Assembly (NCBI GenBank): GCA_041749475.1 | Contig: JBGTBD010000073.1 | Coordinates: 1-43,950 of the forward strand | Direction: 5' to 3' | DNA length: 43,950 bases | DNA from: JBGTBD01 sp041749475 | GTDB lineage: Bacteria; Pseudomonadota; Alphaproteobacteria; Rickettsiales; UBA998 | Shown here: piece after piece, positions 24,997 to 31,806 of the stretch | Numbering within the stretch: the stretch's first letter is position 1 | How the letters are laid out: each line of letters begins with the position of its first letter | The notes under the pieces: model-generated | Databases searched by the model: none | What the model was told of the DNA's origin: nothing | The model's input: only the letters and a program-made list of their open reading frames with translations | Position numbers and translations under genes: made by a program

Positions 24997-25226
24997 TGCC
25001 GATGAGCGCCGAAGAGATCACAAGCCGCATCAAAACGGCCTATCCGGACGCCGAAGTGGTGCTGACCGACCTCGCCGGCGATAACGACCATTGGCAAGTC
25101 ACCGTCACCACCCCCGCCTTCACCGGCAAATCACGCGTCCAGCAGCATAAAATGGTAATGGATGCATTTGGTACGGATATGGGTACAACCCTGCACGCCT
25201 TGAGCGTAAAAACCTTAATTCCTTAA
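24996..25226 (+). CDS. BolA-family protein (IbaG/BolA2-like)
   Basis: 76-residue BolA-fold protein. TDLAGDNDHWQVTVTTPAF and the VQQHKMVMDAFG region with the conserved H-x2-V are typical of the BolA2/IbaG branch, which partners monothiol glutaredoxins in iron-sulfur cluster trafficking. ATG 24996 shares one base with the purL stop; ATG 25002 is an alternative. A CGFS glutaredoxin gene lies 2.1 kb downstream; the two are commonly adjacent in alphaproteobacteria, so the genes between them look inserted. Confidence 0.9.
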   Translation: MPMSAEEITSRIKTAYPDAEVVLTDLAGDNDHWQVTVTTPAFTGKSRVQQHKMVMDAFGTDMGTTLHALSVKTLIP

Positions 25227-25260
25227 TCATCCCGTCACAATTGCGTTATACTGTGCAATA

Positions 25261-26064
25261 ATGAACGCACCCGACCCCCGTTTCACCACCGGATTCGCCG
25301 CTAAGGAGATTGAGCATCAGTTCTCCGTGCTGGATGATAGCTGGCAAAGTAATGTCAGTTCATCCCATCATCTCACCAATTACTATTTTCCCAAGGGCGC
25401 AGCCTGCGGCGTCACGTTCGCTTTATCTCAGGATGGCGGTCATTTTGAGATCCGAAGCCGCGATGACCGCACATGTCTTTATGCCATAGATATGGATACG
25501 GACATAAAACAAGCCATGAATGGGGAGATCGGAGAGCATCTTTTTCCGATAATGGCGGAGGATTCCCCCGGGAATGGTACTTCGCCCGAGCGCTTCGGTA
25601 ACACCACCGATAGCGGCCATGCCCGCGTTCGCTTCTGGCAAGATGAGGACGGTACAGAGCAAGCATTCCTAACTCTTAAAACCCGCAGTGATATTCCTCA
25701 TATGCGCTATGAGTTTGAACTTCCTATACCACTACAAGTGGCAGCCAGTCTTCTTCCCTACACCCCACACCACATTTCTAAAACCCGCAGCATCGTTATG
25801 CATGAAGGACAAAAATGGGAAATAGATCAATTCGGCGCACCCTATCAGGGCTTAACAATAGCGGAAATTGAACTCCCGACAACGGGTTGCGAATTCGTTC
25901 AACCCGCTTGGTTAGGGGATGAAGTCAACATTTCCAATTCAGCGATGGCGCGTAACGCTCGGCTTGTCCAACGTGGATTAGGAGAACCGCCTTGCGCAAA
26001 GGGATTTGTAAACCTGGCTAAGAAAAAAGGTGGAGAGGCTCCTTTTACGGAGCCTTCTCGCTAA
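25261..26064 (+). CDS. Divergent CYTH-domain protein (triphosphate tunnel fold)
   Basis: 267 residues. KEIEHQFSV at 15-23 corresponds to the ExExK strand that opens CYTH domains, but the Lys is Gln here (E16, E18, Q20). Other tunnel elements are recognisable: RVRFW (122-126), AFLTLK (135-140), EFELPIPL (151-158), KTRSIV (174-179), WEIDQF-G (186-192) and AEIEL (201-205), in the order found in bacterial CYTH proteins of about 155 residues. An insertion of about 80 residues separates the first strands from RVR, and a 45-residue Lys/Gly-rich tail follows. The family hydrolyses triphosphates or cyclises ATP; loss of the Lys makes activity uncertain. No ribosome binding site is evident at ATG 25261. 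Confidence 0.6.
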   Translation: MNAPDPRFTTGFAAKEIEHQFSVLDDSWQSNVSSSHHLTNYYFPKGAACGVTFALSQDGGHFEIRSRDDRTCLYAIDMDTDIKQAMNGEIGEHLFPIMAEDSPGNGTSPERFGNTTDSGHARVRFWQDEDGTEQAFLTLKTRSDIPHMRYEFELPIPLQVAASLLPYTPHHISKTRSIVMHEGQKWEIDQFGAPYQGLTIAEIELPTTGCEFVQPAWLGDEVNISNSAMARNARLVQRGLGEPPCAKGFVNLAKKKGGEAPFTEPSR

Positions 26065-26112
26065 CACTTGCCACTCCGCAAAAATCTGGTATGTCTGCCG
26101 CAGGCACATTCT

Positions 26113-26736
26113 ATGCAAAAAATACTGGTCGACGGCTATAAGCGATTCCGCGAGGAATATTTCAAGGAACATCAGGAGTTGTTCACCCTGTTGGCGTCGG
26201 GTCAGTCCCCGCATACGCTGGTCATCGCCTGTTCCGATTCCCGCGTCGATCCGCAGATCATTTTCAATGTCGGCCCCGGCGAACTCTTCGTCATCAGGAA
26301 CGTCGCCAACCTCGTTCCCCCCTATTCGCCCGATGCCGCCTATCACGGCACGTCCGCCGCGCTCGAATTCGGCATCAAGGTGCTGAACGTGAAACACGTG
26401 GTGGTGATGGGCCATTCCCAGTGCGGCGGCGTCCGCGCCATGCTGCAGGGTACGCCCGATTCCTGTCAGGATTTCTTGAGCCACTGGATCAGCCTCGGCA
26501 AGACGGTGCGTGAAATGGCCCGCCGCCGTGGCCCGCTGACGGACGAATCCTTCGCCGAAGGGGAACACGCCAACGTCCGCGAATCCCTCTCCAACCTTCT
26601 CACCTTCCCATGGGTACGCGAACGGGTAGAGCGCGGGGAATTGGAGCTTCACGGTTGCTGGTTCAACATCCAGGGCGGCATGCTCTTCTCCCTCGACACC
26701 CCCACCCCGGAAGCGTATGACACGTCCCACGCGTGA
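26113..26736 (+). CDS. Beta-class carbonic anhydrase
   Basis: Zinc enzyme interconverting CO2 and bicarbonate in the cytoplasm. From ATG 26113 (207 residues): ACSDSR with Zn ligand C40, the catalytic D42-R44 pair, then GHSQCGG with H101 and C104 completing the zinc site. FNVGPGELFVIRNVANLVPP (split at about 51-70) and the C-terminal LHGCWFNIQGGML are typical of the beta class. Length is normal. The frame runs back to a TTG at 26068, which is unlikely. It lies between bolA and grxD, after the CYTH gene; a weak hairpin follows at 26856. Confidence 0.93.
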   Translation: MQKILVDGYKRFREEYFKEHQELFTLLASGQSPHTLVIACSDSRVDPQIIFNVGPGELFVIRNVANLVPPYSPDAAYHGTSAALEFGIKVLNVKHVVVMGHSQCGGVRAMLQGTPDSCQDFLSHWISLGKTVREMARRRGPLTDESFAEGEHANVRESLSNLLTFPWVRERVERGELELHGCWFNIQGGMLFSLDTPTPEAYDTSHA

Positions 26737-26855
26737 CATCTTCGCCGCGTCCGACTGGAATATGAGTCGCGATACAACTGTATAGATGATGATAGGTGCG
26801 GCGAAACCCGATACAACATATAGTAGGGGAAATGGGACGTGATAGCGCATCCCTT

Positions 26856-26877
26856 AGTGAGGTTTTCTCTCACTTTT
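26856..26877 (+). terminator. Weak hairpin after the carbonic anhydrase gene
   Basis: AGTGAG, 7-nt loop, CTCACT, followed by TTT. A 6-bp stem with a short U run, 120 bp after the stop. It may end the pur-bolA-anhydrase transcript; weak by itself. Confidence 0.35.
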
Positions 26878-27029
26878 ACGCGATAATTTCCCCCAACTTT
26901 GCTTAAATATCCTTATTTCATGCGGCCTAGAGAGCGTTGCGATTTATGCATGCGCGACATGCGAAACGGGCAATTTATTCTGCGTCCTAGATGCGTATTA
27001 TCCCCTCAAGCATTTAAGGGAGGAAACAA

Positions 27030-27185
27030 ATGCGTAAACTTGCAGCAGCACTATTGGTATTGGCTTTGGGGGCCTGTGCCACGGATACTTCAGGCGGATC
27101 GTGGAATCAGTTCGCCTATAGCAGCCCGATGAACAAGCTGAACGTCGGCGCAATCAAGACACTGGAATCGCCGGGCATCTACTAA
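27030..27185 (+). CDS. Small lipoprotein, 51 residues
   Basis: Short gene: M-R-K-L, hydrophobic helix AAALLVLALG, then A-C at residue 16, a lipobox (LGAC) for signal peptidase II. The mature lipopeptide would be about 36 residues, ending N-V-G-A-I-K-T-L-E-S-P-G-I-Y. ATG 27030 follows AAGGGAGG at ideal spacing, the best ribosome binding site in this region, and a strong terminator follows at 27228. So it is likely an independent, well translated gene. I do not recognise the family; it is not entericidin by sequence. The 293 bp upstream (26737-27029) hold no gene and no obvious consensus promoter. Confidence 0.8.
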   Translation: MRKLAAALLVLALGACATDTSGGSWNQFAYSSPMNKLNVGAIKTLESPGIY

Positions 27186-27227
27186 GCTCCGTTCCTCAAG
27201 GATTTTTTGTTCAGCCTCCACCTCACA

Positions 27228-27260
27228 ATCCTTTCCGCGTCTGCGGAGAGGATTTTTTTT
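27228..27260 (+). terminator. Strong rho-independent terminator
   Basis: ATCCTTTCCGC, loop GTCT, GCGGAGAGGAT: an 11-bp stem with one G-U pair, then eight T. Ends the small lipoprotein transcript just before grxD. Confidence 0.9.
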
Positions 27261-27333
27261 CAGCAAAACCGGATTTCCCTTGCGGAAACGGGGCCTTTTC
27301 CCTACATGGACACAATAGAATGAGGTGATCCCA

Positions 27334-27669
27334 ATGAACGCAAACCCGGTATTCGACAAGATCAAAAGCGACATCGCTGGCCATGACGTGGTCATGTACA
27401 TGAAAGGTAGCAAGAAACTGCCGCAATGCGGCTTCTCCGCCACCGTTGCCAGCATCTTCGAGCGTCTGGGCGTGGAAGTTTACGACATCAACGTCCTCGC
27501 CGACCCCGAAATCCGCCAGGGCATCAAGGAATTCTCCGACTGGCCGACTATCCCGCAGATCTACGTCAAAGGCGAGTTCCTCGGCGGCTGCGACATTATT
27601 CGTGAGATGTACGAATCCGGTGAATTACAGCAATTGCTGAGCGAAAAAGGCGTGAAGACGGCGGCCTAG
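27334..27669 (+). CDS. grxD: Monothiol CGFS glutaredoxin GrxD
   Basis: 111-residue Grx4-type glutaredoxin that binds and transfers [2Fe-2S] clusters with BolA proteins. KGSKKLPQCGFS at 24-35 holds the active Cys32 in CGFS; SDWPTIPQIYVKGEFLGGCDI contains the conserved WPTIPQ glutathione-binding segment and the GG-CDI loop. ATG 27334 follows GAGGTGA at good spacing; the frame also opens at GTG 27325, which is part of that ribosome binding site. Monocistronic after a strong terminator. Confidence 0.95.
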   Translation: MNANPVFDKIKSDIAGHDVVMYMKGSKKLPQCGFSATVASIFERLGVEVYDINVLADPEIRQGIKEFSDWPTIPQIYVKGEFLGGCDIIREMYESGELQQLLSEKGVKTAA

Positions 27670-27701
27670 TCCGCAACCGCCATTTACCCCTCCCTATTTT
27701 C

Positions 27702-27729
27702 TGTCATTCCCGCGAAAGCGGAAATGACA
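27702..27729. repeat. Palindromic repeat between convergent genes
   Basis: TGTCATTCCCGC, GAAA tetraloop, GCGGAAATGACA: a 12-bp stem with one mismatch. The sequence matches the widespread GTCATTCCCGCGAAAGCGGGAAT type of dispersed bacterial repeat. It lies between the grxD stop and the convergent gene at 27745 and may act as a transcription barrier in both directions, although there is no U run. Confidence 0.7.
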
Positions 27730-27744
27730 CTGGGAGAGCAAACC

Positions 27745-28290
27745 CTACCGCTCCCGCCCCGAATCCTTTTCTTTTTCCTTCTGAAAATCCTTCGCTTTCG
27801 TCTGCTGCACGGACAACTCCCCCAACTCGCGCTGCTGCGCTGCCTGCTCGATCTCTACGAACACGCCCTGCTTGCGCAGCTTATCCCCCAGCCCCATGAT
27901 CTGCTCGATAAATTTGGGGTTGGTCATGAAGGCTTCGCGCATTTTCTTGCGGGTCTTCTCCGACAGCCACAAGGCGAGCATGCTCTGCTCCCGCGCGGTG
28001 GCGATCTGCATCTCTTTCTCTTGCTCGGGGGTTAATTCCTGCTGCGGCCCTTCTTTTTCCTTGGCCTGCTCCTGCTGCAATTGCCTGAACCGCCGCATTA
28101 ACTCTGTACGAACGCCATCCGGAGCACCGGAGAGAAGCTGGGCTAACTCCATATCCACCCCCTCCTTGCCTTCCGCTGCCGAAGTCGCCAGAGCTTCAAT
28201 CTGCTGGGCATAGGTCTCCAGCATCTGCTCTTCCAGATCGCTTAGCGCACGGAAATCGTCGTCATCATCGTCGGTAAAATGGGAGGCCAT
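27745..28290 (-). CDS. Unrecognised charged, coiled-coil protein
   Basis: 181 residues, not recognised. The N-terminus has a run of six Asp after F-T, followed by long Glu/Gln/Lys-rich helices (about 15-160) with heptad-like spacing and a basic/acidic tail ending K-E-K-E-K-D-S-G-R-E-R. No signal peptide or membrane segment, so probably cytoplasmic. Several Gln/Glu-rich segments (QQEQAKEKEGPQQEL) suggest a coiled coil. It follows the rpsD terminator on the same strand and ends against grxD. Confidence 0.65.
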   Translation of the reverse strand: MASHFTDDDDDDFRALSDLEEQMLETYAQQIEALATSAAEGKEGVDMELAQLLSGAPDGVRTELMRRFRQLQQEQAKEKEGPQQELTPEQEKEMQIATAREQSMLALWLSEKTRKKMREAFMTNPKFIEQIMGLGDKLRKQGVFVEIEQAAQQRELGELSVQQTKAKDFQKEKEKDSGRER

Positions 28291-28304
28291 TTACAAGACA
28301 TAAG

Positions 28305-28340
28305 AAAAAAGCCGTTTTCTGCAAGAGAAAACGGCTTTTT
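28305..28340 (-). terminator. Terminator after rpsD
   Basis: A perfect 15-bp inverted repeat (AAAAAGCCGTTTTCT with its complement, loop of 5) whose arms begin with A and end with T, so it works as a bidirectional intrinsic terminator. It follows the rpsD stop by 28 bp on the minus strand. Confidence 0.92.
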
Positions 28341-28368
28341 CGATCTCAAATAGAGTGAAGCAATCACA

Positions 28369-28986
28369 TTATCGAGAATAGAATTCGACCACGAGGTTCG
28401 GTTCCATCTGGACGGGATAAGGGATCTCGGCGAGTTTCGGCGTACGCACGAATTTTGCCGTCAATGCCTTGGTATCCATTTCCAGATAATCCGGAACGCT
28501 ACGTTCGGCGTTCTGTACGGACTCGAGGACCATACCCATCTGGCGGGATTTTTCTTTCACTTCGATCATATCGCCTTCCTCAACCTGATAGCTGGGGATG
28601 TTTACGCGCTTACCGTTGACCTTGATATGGCCGTGGTTCACAAACTGGCGGGCGGAGAACACCGTCGGCACGATGCCCATACGGTAAATCACGGCGTCCA
28701 GGCGGCGCTCAAGCAGGCCGACGAGGTTTTCCGAGGTATCGCCCTTGGTACGAGACGCTTCGGCGTAATATTTGCGGAACTGACGCTCACCGATATTGCC
28801 ATAGTAGCCTTTCAGCTTCTGTTTGGCTTTCAACTGCAGACCGAAATCGGACAGTTTACGGCGGCGGGCCGGGCCATGCTGACCGGGGGAATAGTCGCGG
28901 CGCAGAACGGGATCTTTCGCGCGGCCCCAGAGGTTCTCGCCAAGGCGGCGGCTGATTTTATATTTAGATGTCAAACGTTTCGTCAC
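28369..28986 (-). CDS. rpsD: 30S ribosomal protein S4
   Basis: 205-residue S4, a primary 16S rRNA-binding protein needed early in 30S assembly. The N-terminal M-T-K-R-L-T-S-K-Y-K-I-S-R-R-L-G, GQHGPARRRKLSDFG, and the S4 RNA-binding domain RRLDAVIYRMG, ARQFVNHGHIKVNGKRVNIPSY (split at about 113-134) are unmistakable. Start is GTG 28986 with AAGGA at 8 bp. It stands alone with its own promoter and terminator, not in the alpha operon, which is common in alphaproteobacteria. Confidence 0.98.
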   Translation of the reverse strand: MTKRLTSKYKISRRLGENLWGRAKDPVLRRDYSPGQHGPARRRKLSDFGLQLKAKQKLKGYYGNIGERQFRKYYAEASRTKGDTSENLVGLLERRLDAVIYRMGIVPTVFSARQFVNHGHIKVNGKRVNIPSYQVEEGDMIEVKEKSRQMGMVLESVQNAERSVPDYLEMDTKALTAKFVRTPKLAEIPYPVQMEPNLVVEFYSR

Positions 28987-29031
28987 GGATGGTCCTTTTT
29001 AGCTTCTTCTATAGGTGATAAAGGAATGAGG

Positions 29032-29059
29032 AATATACAGAGTCTCGTTTAGATGTCAA
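29032..29059 (-). promoter_or_regulatory. Strong sigma70-type promoter of rpsD
   Basis: Minus strand TTGACA (29059-29054), 16 bp, TATATT (29037-29032): perfect -35 and a -10 one base from consensus. The start near 29025 gives a leader of about 40 nt. Confidence 0.8.
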
Positions 29060-29093
29060 ACGCTGTTTTTACAAAAATAAGTGTTTGAATTAT

Positions 29094-29648
29094 CTAGTGG
29101 ATAGCGCCTTGCGCGACCCCTTTTTGCTGAGCCATGAGTGGTCCATGGAGTTCCGCGCTGGGCGCCATAATCTGGCGTGTCGGATCCTCAGGGCTCAGAT
29201 AATTGATGTTCTGGCCCGGGCCGGTCGGTTCCGCGATCATCGACTCCTGCATCTGGTAGGTCGGCGCAGGCGCACCCGCCATCTGCTGCAGCGCCTGCAT
29301 CTGCATCGGCTGCTGTACGGCGGCGGTTTCCTGTAGCACCATATCACTATTCTGTAATTCACCCGTGAAATCCACAGGTTTGTGATGGCTGCTAAGCGCA
29401 CTATATGCAGTCGCCCCTGCTGCACCGAGACCGATTACGGCGGAGGTTTTGGGGGCAAGAGACACTATCTTTGTAGCAGCACGAAAGGGTAATAATGGAA
29501 CAACAGCGACATCCGCTATCCGGTGACCTGTCCATGACAAAGCACGTCCAAATTTCCCTAGCGCTTCAGGGGTTTCACCTTTTAAGCGTTGAATAGTGAC
29601 CTTCGCGTCTTTCGCAAGCCCTGTGGCAAACCAGTTTGCAAGACCCAT
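29094..29648 (-). CDS. Unrecognised protein with Gly/Ala helix and Gln/Met/Pro-rich tail
   Basis: 184 residues, not recognised. A basic, amphipathic N-terminal region (about 1-45) is followed by a moderately hydrophobic stretch (46-66), a Gly/Ala-rich segment SAVIGLGAAGATAYSAL (69-85) and then a long low-complexity tail with QQPMQMQALQQM and several Pro/Met/Gln runs. It starts 3 bp after the stop of the 29652 gene and is surely in the same operon. The layout (short small-residue membrane segment plus Gln/Met-rich tail) recurs in neighbours at 29652, 31807 and 34997. Confidence 0.65.
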   Translation of the reverse strand: MGLANWFATGLAKDAKVTIQRLKGETPEALGKFGRALSWTGHRIADVAVVPLLPFRAATKIVSLAPKTSAVIGLGAAGATAYSALSSHHKPVDFTGELQNSDMVLQETAAVQQPMQMQALQQMAGAPAPTYQMQESMIAEPTGPGQNINYLSPEDPTRQIMAPSAELHGPLMAQQKGVAQGAIH

Positions 29649-29651
29649 GGG

Positions 29652-30263
29652 TTATCTCCCTGCTTCCGGAGCAGCTGTTGCATTACCGGAACGTTGTTCA
29701 AGCACATGCTGTGCATGGCTCGCATCCATATGAGGCACGGCGTCTGCCGCGTGGCCCTTATGGTGGACACCTTTATCGTTATAGACGGGTGAAGACACGC
29801 GCGTATCCGGCCCCATCTCCATCATCGGCGCACGCGCCGTCATCATCTGTTGTACGGCCTGCGCCTGCATCGCATCCGCTGTATGAATCTGTGCTTCGGC
29901 GATACGCGATTGCGCATGGACAACTTCCGCCGCCGCACGCTCGTTAGCGATTTTTTCCCGGCCCGAGCGGAACCCGCCGAACGTACCGAACACACCGCCG
30001 ATGGGCGCTCCCGTGACGCCACCTAAAGCTCCCCCGAAAATACCGAAGCTAATGGCACTGGCCCATACGACCGCAGCCGGAGCGCTGAAGGCCAGACCTG
30101 CCACCGCAGCCGCGATACCGCCCAGTACTAACGCACCCGTTAACATGCCCTCAAGGCCGCCTTTAACGACGCCTTTTAAGCCGCCGCCAGCAGTGTGAAC
30201 CGTAGTCTCCGCAACGGAACTGAGGACTCCGTGTTCAATGGGTCTGATGGGTTCTTGTGCCAT
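29652..30263 (-). CDS. Unrecognised glycine-zipper membrane protein
   Basis: 203 residues. Two long Gly/Ala-rich hydrophobic segments (about 35-60 and 62-98) with repeated small-xxx-small spacing, e.g. GGALGGVTGAPIGGVFG, form a glycine-zipper-like membrane hairpin. A helical stretch with Ala/Glu/Gln (100-130), the MQAQAVQQMM motif, and a His/Asp/Ala-rich tail follow. No signal peptide. Its upstream region resembles that of the 30352 gene (shared TTTAAGATA and GATAATAGGA segments and the TGAAG...ATGAC element). Function unknown; the family was not recognised. Confidence 0.65.
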   Translation of the reverse strand: MAQEPIRPIEHGVLSSVAETTVHTAGGGLKGVVKGGLEGMLTGALVLGGIAAAVAGLAFSAPAAVVWASAISFGIFGGALGGVTGAPIGGVFGTFGGFRSGREKIANERAAAEVVHAQSRIAEAQIHTADAMQAQAVQQMMTARAPMMEMGPDTRVSSPVYNDKGVHHKGHAADAVPHMDASHAQHVLEQRSGNATAAPEAGR

Positions 30264-30326
30264 AATCGTACAACCTTAATCCTATTATCCTATCTTAAAT
30301 CTAGCATAGCGGCGTGTCCGCGTGTG

Positions 30327-30341
30327 TGAAGTTTCCATGAC
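30327..30341 (-). promoter_or_regulatory. Conserved upstream element, copy 1 (divergent)
   Basis: Plus strand TGAAGTTTCCATGAC, 63 bp before the ATG of the 29652 gene. It matches the 15-base core shared with 30793-30807 and 32758-32772 at the TGAAG, TT and ATGAC positions. Probably a regulator site or part of a promoter; inferred from conservation only. Confidence 0.4.
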
Positions 30342-30351
30342 ATCGGCTGAT

Positions 30352-30741
30352 CTACCCGCCGATCTCCATCTCGGCTGTCTTTACTTTAGGCGTTGGGCCG
30401 GGCGTGGGAAGTTCATGATCCCTTGCCACCACAGGTTCAGGAACGGACTTTGCATGCTGTATGCCCGCCTCAGCCGCTTCTTCCTGCCCCGTACCGAATA
30501 TCAAGCCTTTGACCAGCCCTACGGTGGACGCGGCGAAAGCACCGCCCATCCCGCCCAGAAGCCCTGCCCCGGCAGCCGTAATCAGCGAAGATCCGCCATC
30601 GGCCATCAACGCCCCGCTGCTGAATGCACCGAACAGGCTGAGCGCCCCGAATATGACGAACCCGGCCAGAAAGCCCAGCCGCGCGCCGCCGGCCCAGCCA
30701 CCGAGCATGCCTTCTAACCTGTCCGTAATGAAATCAAACAT
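30352..30741 (-). CDS. Unrecognised small glycine-zipper membrane protein
   Basis: 129 residues. After a short amphipathic start (MFDFITDRLEGML) come two Gly/Ala/Phe-rich hydrophobic segments (about 15-45 and 52-84) with many GxxxG-like spacings (GAGLLGGMGGAF), then a 40-residue polar tail with Pro/Thr/Glu. Architecture like the 29652 product, without its His/Gln tail. ATG 30741 is preceded by AGGAA. It lies between the 29652 gene and trmJ on the same strand and has its own conserved upstream element. Confidence 0.65.
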   Translation of the reverse strand: MFDFITDRLEGMLGGWAGGARLGFLAGFVIFGALSLFGAFSSGALMADGGSSLITAAGAGLLGGMGGAFAASTVGLVKGLIFGTGQEEAAEAGIQHAKSVPEPVVARDHELPTPGPTPKVKTAEMEIGG

Positions 30742-30788
30742 GTGATACGTTTCCTATTATCTCATTATATCTTAAATCGCCCCATCGC

Positions 30789-30810
30789 CAAATGAAGTTT
30801 GTATGACGGT
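30789..30810 (-). promoter_or_regulatory. Conserved upstream element, copy 2
   Basis: 22 bases that equal the copy at 32754-32775 except for two positions. The core is TGAAGTTTGTATGAC. It ends 47 bp before the ATG at 30741, and a TATAAT (minus strand, near 30764) stands 24 bp from the core, so the element would sit just upstream of the -35 region, the position of an activator site. Confidence 0.55.
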
Positions 30811-30834
30811 GCAGCTTGCAAAGCCGCACAAAAT

Positions 30835-31566
30835 CTATCGTTTCGTTAATGTTCTGAGAATCCCGTGCCACATCTGCACATCATGCGCCGTCAGCGGCAG
30901 GCGCGATAGCATGGCACGGATATTCCGCCGCGCAGCGGGTGCACGCTCCGGGTGATGATAAAAATTACCTGCCTCCAGCTTTTCATCCAGCTGCGTAAAG
31001 AAATATTCTACATCGGCTGCCGTCGCAGGAGGAGAGGTATCACCCTCATCTTTCATGTTTTCTTCCCCCGCCTCCTGCGCCACCCACCATTGATAGGCAA
31101 GAATGACCACGCTCTGCGCGATGTTAAGCGAGGCGTTATCGGGATGGGTAGAGATCGTCACCAGCGCCTGCGCCCGCATGACTTCCTCGTTGAACAGCCC
31201 GCTACGCTCAGGCCCGAACACCAGCGCCGTTTTCAACTGCTGGCGGGATTGGGTAACGAGGCTCGCCGCCGTCTCTTCCGGGGTCAGCATCGGCACGGCG
31301 AATTGCCGTATCCGCGCCGATGTCGCATAAACCGCGTGGCAATCGGCGATGGCCTCCTCGAACGTCTCAAACACCTTGGCCGCCTCGATGATGGTATCGG
31401 CATGGGCCGCCATCTCATGCGCCTTGGGGTTGGGCCACCCGTCACGTGGCGCGACGAGGCGCAGGTCAGATAGCCCGAAATTCATCATCGCCCGCGCCGC
31501 CGCGCCGATATTTTCGCCCATCTGCGGGCGGACAAGGATAACAGCCGGGGTCATTGCATCATTCAT
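30835..31566 (-). CDS. trmJ: tRNA (Cm32/Um32) methyltransferase TrmJ-like
   Basis: SPOUT-class, SAM-dependent 2'-O-methyltransferase acting on position 32 of tRNA. 243 residues: VRPQMGENIGAAARAM (about 12-27) is motif 1 with the RNA-binding Asn-Ile-Gly-Ala-Ala-Ala-R, FGPERSGL is motif 2 and SLNIAQSVVILAY motif 3, which form the knot and SAM pocket. The C-terminal helical extension with FYHHPERA is typical for TrmJ and not for TrmL. ATG 31566 or 31554 may be used; neither has a ribosome binding site. The upstream region carries a dispersed palindrome. Confidence 0.9.
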   Translation of the reverse strand: MNDAMTPAVILVRPQMGENIGAAARAMMNFGLSDLRLVAPRDGWPNPKAHEMAAHADTIIEAAKVFETFEEAIADCHAVYATSARIRQFAVPMLTPEETAASLVTQSRQQLKTALVFGPERSGLFNEEVMRAQALVTISTHPDNASLNIAQSVVILAYQWWVAQEAGEENMKDEGDTSPPATAADVEYFFTQLDEKLEAGNFYHHPERAPAARRNIRAMLSRLPLTAHDVQMWHGILRTLTKR

Positions 31567-31651
31567 CGCGTGGTTGTGCCAGAAATCCGCCAGCCTGACA
31601 AGATGCGGTTATGGAAGGTATGTCTTTACGCTTTCGCCCCTTGCACTTCCC

Positions 31652-31735
31652 GTCATTGCGAGCGAAGCGAAGCAATCCAGCCTGCACCGCGTGGCATGTC
31701 TGGATTGCCGCGTCGGCTACGCCTCCTCGCAATGA
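31652..31735. repeat. Dispersed palindromic repeat (GTCATTGCGAG type)
   Basis: An outer perfect 10-bp stem (TCATTGCGAG with CTCGCAATGA) encloses an inner 8-bp stem (CAATCCAG with CTGGATTG). It matches the well known GTCATTGCGAG-CGAAGCGAAGCAATC repeat type found in many bacterial genomes. It lies in the gap between the 31807 gene and trmJ. Confidence 0.75.
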
Positions 31736-31806
31736 AGTAGTGAGTGGATATGAAAGATAGATGCTCATGTTGGCAAGGCGGGATGATAAAGGATTATGCT
31801 GAGAAG

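Noticed and set aside
25978..26850. Minus-strand 290-codon frame
   Set aside because: Antisense to the carbonic anhydrase gene; composition shows it is a shadow.
26899..27132. 77-codon frame with several Cys
   Set aside because: Overlaps the lipoprotein gene in another frame, without a ribosome binding site; the lipoprotein explains the region better.
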